Assembly: GCA_032718475.1 (NCBI GenBank)
Contig: JAUCBJ010004144.1
Span: 144,355 to 208,354, forward strand
Direction: 5' to 3'
Origin: Nemertoderma westbladi
Lineage: Eukaryota > Xenacoelomorpha > Nemertodermatida > Nemertodermatidae
DNA length: 64,000 nt
Shown: piece after piece, positions 47,901 to 56,466 of the stretch
How positions within the stretch are numbered: the first letter of the stretch is position 1
Layout of the letters: every line of letters begins with the position of its first letter
Translations under genes and position numbers: made by a program
Notes under the pieces: generated by a model
The model's database searches: none
The model's input: only the letters and a program-made list of their open reading frames with translations
What the model was told of the DNA's origin: nothing

Positions 47901-48991
47901 GGGCTTGAGATTATCCCAAAAGCCTGGATGGTCATCCAGTACTCCACCGGTTTCTGGTTGAGGTCTCCTTCAGGCCACCACAGAAATTGTAGGCTATCTC
48001 GATCCCTATCCAGCGCCTTGACTTGTAAGAACATGCCTTCTATATCTGAGGCGAAAGCGATTGAATATTGTCTTAATCTTAAGAGTATTCCCAACAAGGA
48101 TTGGAGTAAGTTGGGTCCGGGTAACAATTCGGAATTAAGGGATTGGCCCATATAGAGGGCGGAGCCGTCAAACACCACTCGTACCTCATGGGGTTTACTG
48201 GGTTTGGGAACGTAATGGTGAGTTAAATAATACGTTCTCTCAGTTATAGGTGTTTCTTTCGGTACTAGCTCCACATATCCCTTGCTAATAAATTTCTTCA
48301 ACTGCGTTTGATACATTTCTTTAGCTGAAGAATTTGCCGTAAGGCGTCGATGTAGTTGAGCAATTCTTTTCTCCGCCAAGGGTCTGTTGTTTACGAACTT
48401 TGGTTCTCGCTTTCGGAAAGGTAGACCGATCTCATATCTACCTTGATCTTTAAGAAAACGTGTAGTTGTCTCTTGGATCTGCTTGGCTCTTTCTTCCTCT
48501 ACCGATAGGGCCTTATCGTAGGAATTGGGCTCTACAGCCTCTTGAGTAAAGAATCGTACGGCGTGTTCATCCCGAGTCTTGGCATTATAACGTTCAATGA
48601 CGTCATTAAGCTCGTCGTTATAGTCGTCTCGCTCTGATGGAAGAAGGAGCTGACATAAGTTCACTTGGTTTTGCCAAGTCTCGTTTTCCTTAAGGAGAAT
48701 TTCCTTAATGGTATTCTCCTCGTCAAAAAGTTGGTGGACATCGTCATTATCTGAGGAGTATGGTGTTCCCTCAGTTGGATCGTCTAACTCACTGCCCTCG
48801 ACTTCCCATTCTCTTACCTGATATACCTGATCTTTCGGCAATCTTTCCATGAGAGTTCTACGGGAAGGGCCAGTAAAGTACCAACCCACTCTAGTTCTTC
48901 CCGCATAAGCTTGTAGTGGTTGCGGTTGAGCGGGCCGTTTCTCCAATGTCTCGAGCGCTTCATGCGCGTTTTGACCAATGAGTATTTGCAC
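44924..48991 (-). CDS. BEL-3 Pol: reverse transcriptase, RNase H, integrase
   Basis: Frame of 1,355 codons, intact. It lacks a proper start because protease and Gag precede it in other frames; the first residues (QILIGQNAHEAL) are the protease C-terminal region. RT about 230-470, with DGSALYMG near 274 and YMDD near 394-397. Pao-type RNase H region about 565-720, with FGDAS near 574. Basic linker KPKTRASKSK near 745. Integrase zinc domain about 950-990 (H-X-H...C-X2-C). Integrase catalytic D, D, E in SVDLFG (near 1024), SDKGTNF (near 1083) and WERLIRSVK (near 1134). C-terminal domain to about 1340. All visible catalytic residues are present. It would copy element RNA and integrate the cDNA if its frame were joined to Gag. 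Confidence 0.95.
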   Translation of the reverse strand: MQILIGQNAHEALETLEKRPAQPQPLQAYAGRTRVGWYFTGPSRRTLMERLPKDQVYQVREWEVEGSELDDPTEGTPYSSDNDDVHQLFDEENTIKEILLKENETWQNQVNLCQLLLPSERDDYNDELNDVIERYNAKTRDEHAVRFFTQEAVEPNSYDKALSVEEERAKQIQETTTRFLKDQGRYEIGLPFRKREPKFVNNRPLAEKRIAQLHRRLTANSSAKEMYQTQLKKFISKGYVELVPKETPITERTYYLTHHYVPKPSKPHEVRVVFDGSALYMGQSLNSELLPGPNLLQSLLGILLRLRQYSIAFASDIEGMFLQVKALDRDRDSLQFLWWPEGDLNQKPVEYWMTIQAFGIISSPSNACSVVRTTADDNRDAFSKEVIDNIKRDIYMDDNLKSLPSVEEAIDVAKGTVEFLKRGGFRLTKFTSNSREFLESIPVEDRGAKDLDLIKDDLPETKTLGLKWDTERDILFFQLKQRDNPVRTKRICLSILSTYFDPLGFISPVILIARSLVQQMWLKNHSWDDPLKGELLKKWMKWEDSLPAIENFIISRSYFGHVLPTYSYQLHVFGDASDMGIGIVAYLRVETPDGIKVALVTSKALINNKLKVPRAELKAALYATAIGRNVTEQIDYPLEKTVYWTDALLVLEYITNEVCQFSVFVTNRVAIILSRTTMDQWRHCPGTINPADIASRGATPQELVDTPDWLGGPDFLYKEEEEWPPHLTTAEIRQAKGAEKVKPKTRASKSKLFKPMVDLSVLHTSRDDALDQKPTATNKLVVEIREKDWKSGIPDVSQGLSPLLQRAIHHYSSWNRLCKAVKYLKRCFHHHYSGMKAKGDTAPITSVQVHVIKDLPKYKIPDRFLKEKISYQEHEETNKQMLRLLQCYEDSDKYFLLLRNPQMRLRDRFSSTMIDGLIRVGGRLTNAPLSFDTKFPILIRNLEIQVKMIVDVHSKLYHAGRERVLSEIRTRYYFYKPGRALNQVLRNCIPCRKAFSRPLTQREAELPRERVSFYEPPFTNTSVDLFGPIEVYRARTIVKRWCVIFVCMTCRAIHLDMVNDLSTNSFLLSFRRQIARFGTSNTMRSDKGTNFIGANNEIKAYVKDWNQRQVDDQLRVTASSWTFNAADAPWWGGSWERLIRSVKTAFHFIVPCRAYLTDELLRTLMEEIAVYLNERPLMPVSSNPDSLEALTPAHFLLKKPVAMLPQSEITDGDEYCRQTWQLMQLLSRRFADHFEKHYLPTLQLRTKWFAQQENVSAGDMVLIVDVDLPRKRWQTGRIIETHISDDGLVRSVELVVMRRNFKKPGIVFETQQLNRPVGRLCLLERDRELSGNYGRQDTLPTTTSLIQQTSRDSPT

Positions 48992-49314
48992 TCCAGGGTA
49001 ATCGGTGTTGAATCTAGGTATTTCCAGCTGCTGGGTGAAATCGTCCTCATCCCAGTTATAAGGTTCACTTGGTTGGTAGCGAAGTTCTTTATCGCCACCA
49101 TTTTTACTGACCTTATACTATGTTCTCCTAGTTCATCCTGGGGGGTGGACAATGCACCTACATAATAATCCGCTATTACTGTAGATTTCCAAACCTGTAT
49201 AATTCCTGACATGTTTAGCTTAGTTCGGAACTTGGGTTGCCCAGCAAAGATGTCTTCGGCTAGTTCTTTGTCGATGAATGTTCCTGTACTACCGGAGTCA
49301 AGGAGGGCGTTCAC
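48814..49314 (-). CDS. BEL-3 aspartic protease segment
   Basis: Opens with NALLDSGSTGTFIDK, the active-site Asp-Ser-Gly motif of retropepsin-like proteases (DUF1758 group of BEL/Pao). The true protease coding leaves this frame near 49050-49080, where the +1 frame reads into IPRFNTDYPGVQILIG and then Pol. The last about 80 codons of this frame are therefore out of frame. It processes the Gag-Pol polyprotein in intact elements. Confidence 0.8.
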   Translation of the reverse strand: MNALLDSGSTGTFIDKELAEDIFAGQPKFRTKLNMSGIIQVWKSTVIADYYVGALSTPQDELGEHSIRSVKMVAIKNFATNQVNLITGMRTISPSSWKYLDSTPITLECKYSLVKTRMKRSRHWRNGPLNRNHYKLMREELEWVGTLLALPVELSWKDCRKIRYIR

Positions 49315-49321
49315 TACATAA

Positions 49322-50227
49322 CTACCTTACCTGTACTACAGGAAATTCTCGGATTCCTACATTGGAAGGTGGCGCTTTCCAAGATGGTTGTCGATCAGAA
49401 GTAGTTAGGGTGAGGTCGCTGTCTGTGTCTTTTTCATATGTAAGTGCTCGATACACTGCGGTATTTATCATGTAACAGGATTCACCTTCGTCGGAGAATT
49501 CATCTGTATAGAATCCTTCCATCTCAGAACTTTGGTCAGTGTCGTTCACATCACTGAATTGGACATGTAGTTCGGAATCACTTACCTGACTCTGGCTGTT
49601 TCGCTCAAATTCAGTGTGCAACAAGATATGATGTTTCGCACCGCACTTTGCACACCTTGTGTCGGAGTAACAGGTTCGCCGTTGGTGTCCTTGTCTGAGG
49701 CAATTATAACACAACCGCTTATCCCACATGACTTCCCGTCTCTCCGCTAATGATTTCTTCAGGAATTCATCACACATATTCAAATGGTGGGTCCCGTCAC
49801 ATAGCGCACATTTCGGTTTGATGTTACTTACCTTATTTTGAATAACATTATGCACACTCGTTCTTTCTTCGGGCTTTCTCACCTGAATTCTCTTAGGAGA
49901 CGTAGGAGGAGTTTTTCTTACCTGTTCTCTCCTGTCATTGGTTCGAGACTTAAATTTACTTACCTGTTCTTTAGGCGTTTTATTGACATAATAAGATCTT
50001 TCAGTGTCTTTCCCGCTATCCTCCCCTTGAGAAGTCTGGCTTTCGCCGTCGTCGGTATAACACACTGGTGTTACCTTTCTCCTAGAAACGGGTTTCTCAC
50101 TTACCTTGTTTTCCGGTGTCTTCTCTCTGGACTGTTTTAGGAGCTGTAATTTCACTTCTCCATCTAAGAATGACATGAGATCAGCCATGGTAGGGTCTCG
50201 TCGTTGTTGTTCCATCATATATAACAC
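49322..50227 (-). CDS. BEL-3 Gag, C-terminal capsid and nucleocapsid (zinc knuckles)
   Basis: Frame of 301 codons in the -1 frame relative to the main Gag frame. Starts in the end of the capsid region (RRDPTMADLMSFLDGEV), followed by a disordered basic part rich in Lys-Val-Ser and Gln-Val-Ser/Arg motifs. Zinc knuckles at about 49826-49620: CALCDGTHHLNMC, CYNCLRQGHQRRTC (classical C-X2-C-X4-H-X4-C) and CAKCGAKHHILLH. It binds RNA in related elements. The frame ends at TAG 49324-49322 just after a CAGGTAAGG sequence; protease continues in another frame. Seven or eight 5' splice-site-like GGTAAG/GGTGAG sequences lie inside this about 1-kb region. Confidence 0.88.
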   Translation of the reverse strand: MLYMMEQQRRDPTMADLMSFLDGEVKLQLLKQSREKTPENKVSEKPVSRRKVTPVCYTDDGESQTSQGEDSGKDTERSYYVNKTPKEQVSKFKSRTNDRREQVRKTPPTSPKRIQVRKPEERTSVHNVIQNKVSNIKPKCALCDGTHHLNMCDEFLKKSLAERREVMWDKRLCYNCLRQGHQRRTCYSDTRCAKCGAKHHILLHTEFERNSQSQVSDSELHVQFSDVNDTDQSSEMEGFYTDEFSDEGESCYMINTAVYRALTYEKDTDSDLTLTTSDRQPSWKAPPSNVGIREFPVVQVR

Positions 50228-50247
50228 TTTCTTATCCCAGCGTGTAC

Positions 50248-52719
50248 CTACTCCACCCTTGCCTTCGGTAAAGTAGAAGCCACGGCTCCAATAACCATAG
50301 AACTCTGATATTCATGAGACTTACCTAACCAATCTAATTGTCTACAGATCTCTTGAATCTCATCGGAAAACTCTATTATCCCGCTGCTAATGAACTTTCG
50401 GGGCGCTACTAATTTTGCATACAAATATCTAGCTATGTTATTCCTATTACCATACCTGATGTTTAGTGTATCCCAAACTTGTCTTAATCCGTCTGGATGT
50501 CCAATAAACTTTAACGCCATTAACTTGGGAGATCCTTCCAAGTACTCGATGAGGAATCTAAGTTTCTCTCCATTAGATAGTACAGAGTTCTGTATGTTAT
50601 CTTTATAATATTCATTAAAAGGTAACCATTTCATCTCATCTCCATTGAACTTGACTATCTCTCCCACCTTTACCACTTGGCGGGCTTCGGTTCTAGCCAT
50701 TTGACGCGTAAAACTTTCTTGGGCCATCGTGTTATTTAATATCGAGTTATCGGTATATAAATTTCTCGGATTATGATCAGGTCTATAGGGAATATCATTA
50801 TCAACAGGTCTATAATTACCCTTAATAGGGTTCACTATAGGAGTTTCTACTTCGCTAGCCGTATATATGCGTGTAGGCTCCACACCTTGCGCATGAGATA
50901 CTTCAGACCTAACAGGTTGACACATTGTTACAGGGGGTGGTGGTATACCTCTTTGTGTATTTACTAATTTATCGCGTTCTAACGCGATACTTTGCTGCAC
51001 TTCTTGCAACTCAAACCTACTTTCCCTTACTGTGCCCTTGAATTGCTGAACAGTCTCCTGCATCTGCCCGAGCAGGAGATCCATCCCCCGTCGTCTCTCA
51101 TCCACCCACTCGACCGCCGAAGCGGGAGCCGCCAACGTTGTAGCGGGCGGACGAGGGACAACGGGCGACAAATCATTAATTTTTCGCTCGGAGTCAGGGA
51201 CATGAACATTTTCAGGGGTGGTTCTGTGGGGCACAGGTAGCTTAGTGCTGTGCAGAGGGAATTTAGAGGTAGGTTCTGGGAGCACAGGTGTCTCTATCAC
51301 CGAAGGGGTGATTTCAAGAACAGGCCTAATTATTTCAGGCTCATCTACTATAGTAGGGAGTCTTTCTATTTTAATTATTTGGTCTGTGGGTTCTGCACTA
51401 CCTAAGCCTGTGTTAGTTAGTTGCCTTCTAACAGCTGGGGGCAAATCAGGCAATTTCTGATGGTGGGACATTCTTCTACGTCTGCTGAGACGAGATCTAT
51501 TTCCTCCACCTTCAGTATCGGTGGTATCGCCTTCCTCAGATGATGTATACCCCTGTCTTTTGGGAGTAGATCGATTCATCATCTGCATATGACTAGCTGT
51601 TAACTGTTTATTTATGCAGTCTTGATTCTCTTGAATATTTTCCAACTCCAGTTGGGTGGTCTCTTCAGATGCTCTTCTTTCTGCTTCTGCCACTGCCTCT
51701 GCCGCCGCCACTACCGCCTTTCTTTCCGCTTCGGCCGCTGCCACTGCCGCCTTTCTTTCCACTTCTACCGACTTTCTTTCCGCTTCTGCCTCTGCCGCTG
51801 CTGCTGCCGCTGCCGCCTTTCTTTCTACTTCTACCGCCTTTCTTTCCGCTTCTACCTCTGCCGCTGCTGCTGCCGCTGCCGCTTTTCTTTTCGCTTCTGC
51901 CGCTACTACTGCTGCTGCCACTGCCGCTGTCTTTCTGTCTTCTATACGTTTTTTCTTTATTTGTTCTTCTTGGACTTTAGCGATGCGGAGGCGTTCATCA
52001 AATTTAGCTTGGTTCGCAGCTCTCATATCCACATCGATGGCGTCCAACACACGCTGGGCTCCTTCACTATTAGGGCTAAGTCCATCTAGCCTTTTCCTCA
52101 ACTCTTCATCACTTAAAAAACGTTGATAGTCTGACAGATAGATGTCAATGGCATCCCTCTTATGCGGTTTCTCTGCCGTCGCTTCACTTCCCACTTGGGA
52201 AAAAGTAGCGTCTGTTGATTCTCCATGGGTTGAGCGCTCATGTAGCTGGGCTTTCCACTGAGCCGTTCCTTGAACCTGGAGACTCACCTTTTGAAACCAA
52301 GTCTTTACGGCAACTTGCAACGACGTGTCTTGTCTTCTTTTAGAAGCCTCCTCAAAGGCCGATAAGATTAGCCTGATTCGTAGAATTCTTTCTCTAACTT
52401 GATAAAGCAGCTGTCCCTGCTCTTGAGGTCCTTGGGGTTGTTGAAACAGTTGTTCTTCTAATCGCTCCATGGAGCTGAAGAATCCCTGTACGTATCCGGC
52501 TGTGGACCTCTTCCACACAGCTGGATCGATGGTTTCCTTGGTTACTCCCATCCTGTGTATGTCTTCCCAGGCAGCTTCTGATAAATCAAACGGGAGTCTG
52601 GGTCCGGGGAAGTTCCATTGCGACTCGACAATAGACTTCAGTTCTTCCCTTGTGTATCCCGCATAACTATCTTTAGTCGATCGCTTATTTCTCGCCCAAT
52701 CGATCTGGTGTTCTTCCAC
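50248..52719 (-). CDS. BEL-3 Gag, main part
   Basis: An open frame of 823 codons entered by a +1 shift from the N-terminal frame (the first codon shown is GTG, not a real start). About residues 253-360 are an Ala/Glu/Arg-rich coiled coil built of AERKAVEVERKAA-type repeats. Residues 400-640 are disordered, Pro-rich. Residues 690-823 are the capsid region (VKFNGDEMKWLPFNEYY..., a DUF1759-like core also present in BEL-1). It ends at TAG 50250-50248 by a one-base change; the capsid continues in the next frame. Confidence 0.88.
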   Translation of the reverse strand: MEEHQIDWARNKRSTKDSYAGYTREELKSIVESQWNFPGPRLPFDLSEAAWEDIHRMGVTKETIDPAVWKRSTAGYVQGFFSSMERLEEQLFQQPQGPQEQGQLLYQVRERILRIRLILSAFEEASKRRQDTSLQVAVKTWFQKVSLQVQGTAQWKAQLHERSTHGESTDATFSQVGSEATAEKPHKRDAIDIYLSDYQRFLSDEELRKRLDGLSPNSEGAQRVLDAIDVDMRAANQAKFDERLRIAKVQEEQIKKKRIEDRKTAAVAAAVVAAEAKRKAAAAAAAAEVEAERKAVEVERKAAAAAAAAEAEAERKSVEVERKAAVAAAEAERKAVVAAAEAVAEAERRASEETTQLELENIQENQDCINKQLTASHMQMMNRSTPKRQGYTSSEEGDTTDTEGGGNRSRLSRRRRMSHHQKLPDLPPAVRRQLTNTGLGSAEPTDQIIKIERLPTIVDEPEIIRPVLEITPSVIETPVLPEPTSKFPLHSTKLPVPHRTTPENVHVPDSERKINDLSPVVPRPPATTLAAPASAVEWVDERRRGMDLLLGQMQETVQQFKGTVRESRFELQEVQQSIALERDKLVNTQRGIPPPPVTMCQPVRSEVSHAQGVEPTRIYTASEVETPIVNPIKGNYRPVDNDIPYRPDHNPRNLYTDNSILNNTMAQESFTRQMARTEARQVVKVGEIVKFNGDEMKWLPFNEYYKDNIQNSVLSNGEKLRFLIEYLEGSPKLMALKFIGHPDGLRQVWDTLNIRYGNRNNIARYLYAKLVAPRKFISSGIIEFSDEIQEICRQLDWLGKSHEYQSSMVIGAVASTLPKARVE

Positions 52720-53107
52720 AGGGAATCAATAACCTAGTGAGTACGGCTGCAGGAAGGATGAGAAGGGGGTCCGAATAAACCGCATCTGTCATCTTTGCGC
52801 CGTGCTCGGGTGTCAGCTCTACAGTATCCTCACTACTGGAGCGGTCGGGGCATTGAGAAATAAGTTCTTGGCTCACGGGTTGTTGCTGTTCTGCTGCTTC
52901 TTGGTCCCGCTTGACCTGAGCTCGAGTGCCTATGATAGACCTACGATGTTGGACTAGCCTAGGGTCTGATATTACTATGGGAGGGATGATCTTTCTTACA
53001 GTAGGAGGTGATTTGAACTTTGGTCCTACACGTTCCACACTCCTGTCTGGGTCACATATGGTGGTATCTATCTGACTGTCTGACAGGTTTTGCTTTGTGT
53101 CAGACAT
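52685..53107 (-). CDS. BEL-3 Gag, N-terminal part
   Basis: ATG at 53107 opens MSDTKQNLSDSQIDTTICDPDRS, sharing MSDT...CDPDRS with BEL-1 Gag, which fixes the start. 140 codons, acidic and disordered, ending TAA 52687-52685. It overlaps the main Gag frame by about 35 bp; the shift to +1 must occur between about 52730 and 52685. Either a one-base indel or a +1 frameshift site; the sequence alone cannot decide. Confidence 0.85.
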   Translation of the reverse strand: MSDTKQNLSDSQIDTTICDPDRSVERVGPKFKSPPTVRKIIPPIVISDPRLVQHRRSIIGTRAQVKRDQEAAEQQQPVSQELISQCPDRSSSEDTVELTPEHGAKMTDAVYSDPLLILPAAVLTRLLIPCGRTPDRLGEK

Positions 53108-53224
53108 GTTGGTTTGTACAGTTGAATGCCTACTGCTATATTACAGTTTAAGCAAGTCTAGTAATTCAGTATCACTGTTAGCCTAGTAATTAATTACCGA
53201 TACTGCTACTCAGTGTAGCGTGAT

Positions 53225-53625
53225 ATATATATAATATATTAGAATACCGGTATGCTTATAGTATATATAAGTATTATTACAGACTAGGTTTGTCACAGAA
53301 TACCGGTATATAATTCCAGCACAAATATATATAAATATATAATAGGCCTATTGTGGATACCGGTATGCAGCTTACACTTATAGTATATATAAGTATAATT
53401 ATGAACTAGAATTAATTGCAGAATACCGGTATAATTTCAGCCTAAATTTATAAATATATAATAGGCCTATCGTGAATACCGGTATACAGCTTACACTTAT
53501 AATGTATATATATAAGTATAATTACAGACTAGAATTAATTACAGAATACTGGTATAATTTCAGCCTAAAATTTATAGAAATAAATATAATAAGCCTATGG
53601 TAAATACCGGTATGTCAATTATTTT
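53225..53625. repeat. About 120-bp tandem repeat with TACCGGTA palindromes
   Basis: About 3.5 imperfect copies; each has 'cagaataccggtata', 'cttacacttata' and 'aataggcctat'. Lies just upstream of the Gag start of BEL-3. Confidence 0.82.
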
Positions 53626-54554
53626 AAATAATTGAATTTCTGAATTTTTAGGGATTACTTGGTTACTTTGCTTTACTTGATTACCGTTATTTAAGCAGTA
53701 GTCCAACTGATATTTAGACCTAATTGTTGTGTGACAGGCCTACTATTTTATAAATCGGTTTGAGTTGATTTATAATATATATACCCCTATAATGGGTTTT
53801 GTCAATATTTGAAATAAATGTTATTATTTCTGGGGGGAGTCACTACACAGAAGCTGTGCGCTCTCAGTGAAGTGCTACTTGTTGGACACTAAAACAAATA
53901 ATTCTAATTTACCTAAGTTACTTAATACTACAAATTACGTACAATTCGGGGTGAGATTACAATCTCTAAATAAACACAAAAATTACAAGTACGAATTTTT
54001 AGGGTAATTTTACAAGAAGTCTACAAACCAGCCTAACAAAGGGTTAGAATATCTGGTTATTACAACGAACAGGGTACTACGGTATTTGAAAATAATAAGT
54101 AGTAGTAAATATACTGCGTTGTCCAGATAGGAAAATACCACCGTCTGATGACTTATAGCCGTATCGCTATAAGTACTACGTTATGTATCACGGAGTGTTC
54201 CTACCTAGAAGTTAATTACCGCGGTCTACCAGAACCAACGTGCCTATTAACCACTTTACAACACAAATATACTGCCTACACACTAATCACCTTCGGAAAG
54301 CACTGTACACTAAACCCTAGATTAGGTACAAGTACTTATACAACAAATAATCGGTAGTTAAAAATACTTGAACAGCTAAAAGAACCACGGTATCTGCTGG
54401 AGTAACTGGAGCACAAAATCACCAGTCTTTACCTACGCCAAGCAGCCCTGATGTAGTACCGGGGTTAGTTTAACTATAACGGTATATATAACAAGCACAA
54501 TTATTGTAGGAATAAACTTGGGGAATGAATGTTGCGAATAATCGCATAAACTCT

Positions 54555-55133
54555 GAATAATAAATATTACGCTACGCGTACAGACTACTCAAACAAAATG
54601 CAGACCAAATACTGACAGACTACTATCAAGCCCAAACAAACTACAGTATATGCAGACTCCGAAATGGTTAGTTAGTATGCGTTCTAACCCAGTAGTACGA
54701 CTTATTCTTTCGAGGGGGTTTACCTCACAGCTCTGGAAGCCCCTACGTTCCCAACTGGCACTTTATCGGACATACACTCTACACACACTGAAATCTCTCA
54801 AGACCTAACAACAGCCAGACAAAATCCAGCCTACAAATTATCTAAATAAGAAATATTACGCTACCTGTACAAACTACACAAACAAAGTACAGACCAAACG
54901 CTGGCAGACTACTATCAAGCCTAAATAAACTACAGTATATGCAGACTCCGAAATGGTTAGTTAGTATGCGTTCTAACCGAGTAGTACGACTTATTCTTTC
55001 GAGGGGGTTCACCTCACAGCACTGGCAGCCCCTACTTTCCTAACTAGTACTTTTTCGGACATATGCTCTACACACACTACAGTCCCTTCAGACCTAACAA
55101 CAGTCAGACAACAGTCCAGCCTACAAATTATCT
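54555..55133. repeat. 289-bp tandem duplication in the BEL-3 leader
   Basis: Two copies share long blocks such as 'tactatcaagcc' and 'gactccgaaatggttagtta'; about 90 % alike by eye. Confidence 0.85.
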
Positions 55134-55413
55134 GTACAATCTGAGCAGGCTTACACGCCTTCTGCTCAATATTAGCCTACAAATAAATAAAACTTGACAG
55201 AAATAAGTAAAATCTCAATAAAAAACCAGGGCGGCCGTCCCTGATTAATTATTAAGGCCTACCGGTATATAATTATCAAAATCGAATAATACTGCTGTAC
55301 CTGTACTGCTGTAGGTACCGGTCCGGGTGGTTAGGTAGTCAGGCCTACTAGGTACCGGTTGGCCGGTACTTCAGCTTTATTGCCTACTGCAATACAGAAG
55401 CTATATCTGTTAT

Positions 55414-56461
55414 TGTTCGCGCTTTCAGACCTTTAGCAGTTTAACCTGCCAAATTGGGGTGTCTTCTAGATAATAGATCGTCTTTAGCCTATAACAAGTA
55501 TTTGATACACTACATTAGCCGAAGCCAGTCTATGCGCGATCATTCACCCGCTGGATATACCCGGGAGACTGGATTCGGAAGCCTAACCGTATTGCGGGGT
55601 AGGCCTACTGTATTATTCGACTGATCGTAATATATATAATCTCTGACAAATATTATTCACTTTCGGGAAATATTAACAGTTCCTTTAGGACGTGGCGCTT
55701 TAAATATATAAACAGAGTTATGATTTAAACTAGACACAACGGGATGGCTATAGATTCACGTATATGGCGCATTCTTTAGGAGATGCTTTGTTATCAATCA
55801 CAATCATACACAATACTGCACAATGCTGCACACTAATCTGCCGACCTTCACTAATTTTAGTCACATATAAGGAGAACAACAGACAATACGTGTAGGGCCT
55901 ATAAAATAGCATTAGATTCACTTCAAACCACTTAATGTAAGTTGCAATCGTTATATGTATCCGGTCTCTCTAACCTTTAGTATATCAAGAAGATTGGGGT
56001 GTCTGATTATTTATCAGTATTCCAAATATAATATTCCATCAACAAATATAATGAATAACCGACAGTAAATAGCAGTAAAATGTTAAGTTAAGTTCTTAGG
56101 CTGTGGACAAATCACATACTCACTCAACTCCACGAATTTCTATATACCATCTCCAACACAGAGGCAAAAAACGCTCTGATTGGTCGACCAAACAAAGAAG
56201 GAACAGAGAACAAAGAACAAGCTCCATGTGTACAGCTCAGCTGTTAGCCGTCGTCATGGTAGCTACACTGTTTCAAGAGGATCCGGCGTATTGCGACATA
56301 AAATTGTTAATTATGTCTGCTAAAGTACACATACAGCAGAAATGGCTTTTATGTCCTCTAAAACAACAGTACAGTAAGGACACGGCCCTTTATGCCTGTT
56401 AAACCAACTACAGAGTACTTTACGGGGAAAATAACCGGCTAATTACGCAAAAGCCTTTGCA
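55414..56461 (-). repeat. BEL-3 5' LTR (1,048 bp)
   Basis: Matches 40528-41679 except for about 13 substitutions and the missing 104 bp. TGTTCGCG to TTTGCA on the + strand, followed by CAGTT (56462-56466). Confidence 0.92.
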
Positions 56462-56466
56462 CAGTT
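56462..56466. repeat. Target-site duplication of BEL-3, right copy (CAGTT)
   Basis: Matches 40523-40527. Confidence 0.93.

Larger units (their letters stand above)
53108..55413 (-). other. BEL-3 5' UTR (2.3 kb) with tandem repeats
   Basis: No gene seen. Two repeat sets lie here: about 3.5 copies of a roughly 120-bp unit at 53225-53625, each with AATACCGGTAT and TATATA tracts, and a two-copy 289-bp tandem duplication at about 54555-55133 (landmark AAATATTACGCTAC at 54562 and 54851). More ACCGGT palindromes occur at about 55260-55365 near the LTR. No TGG-type primer-binding site is evident beside the LTR. Confidence 0.7.
40528..56461 (-). mobile_element. BEL-3: BEL/Pao LTR retrotransposon on the minus strand, nested in BEL-2
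   Basis: LTR copies at 40528-41679 (3' LTR) and 55414-56461 (5' LTR) frame, on the minus strand, a 5' UTR (55413-53108), gag-pol (53107-44924), a spacer (44923-43289) and ORF-X (43288-41758). Aligned LTR portions differ at about 13 positions in about 1,050 by eye, roughly 1.2 %. Gag, protease and ORF-X are split by several frame changes and stops, while the RT-to-integrase frame of 1,355 codons is intact. At 15.9 kb it is large for BEL/Pao. The pol is much closer to BEL-2 than to BEL-1. Confidence 0.93.

Noticed and set aside
51656-52126. Long Ala/Ser-, Leu/Pro- and Cys/Phe-rich open frames on the + strand
   Set aside because: They are antisense shadows of the Ala/Glu/Arg coiled-coil repeats of BEL-3 Gag on the minus strand.
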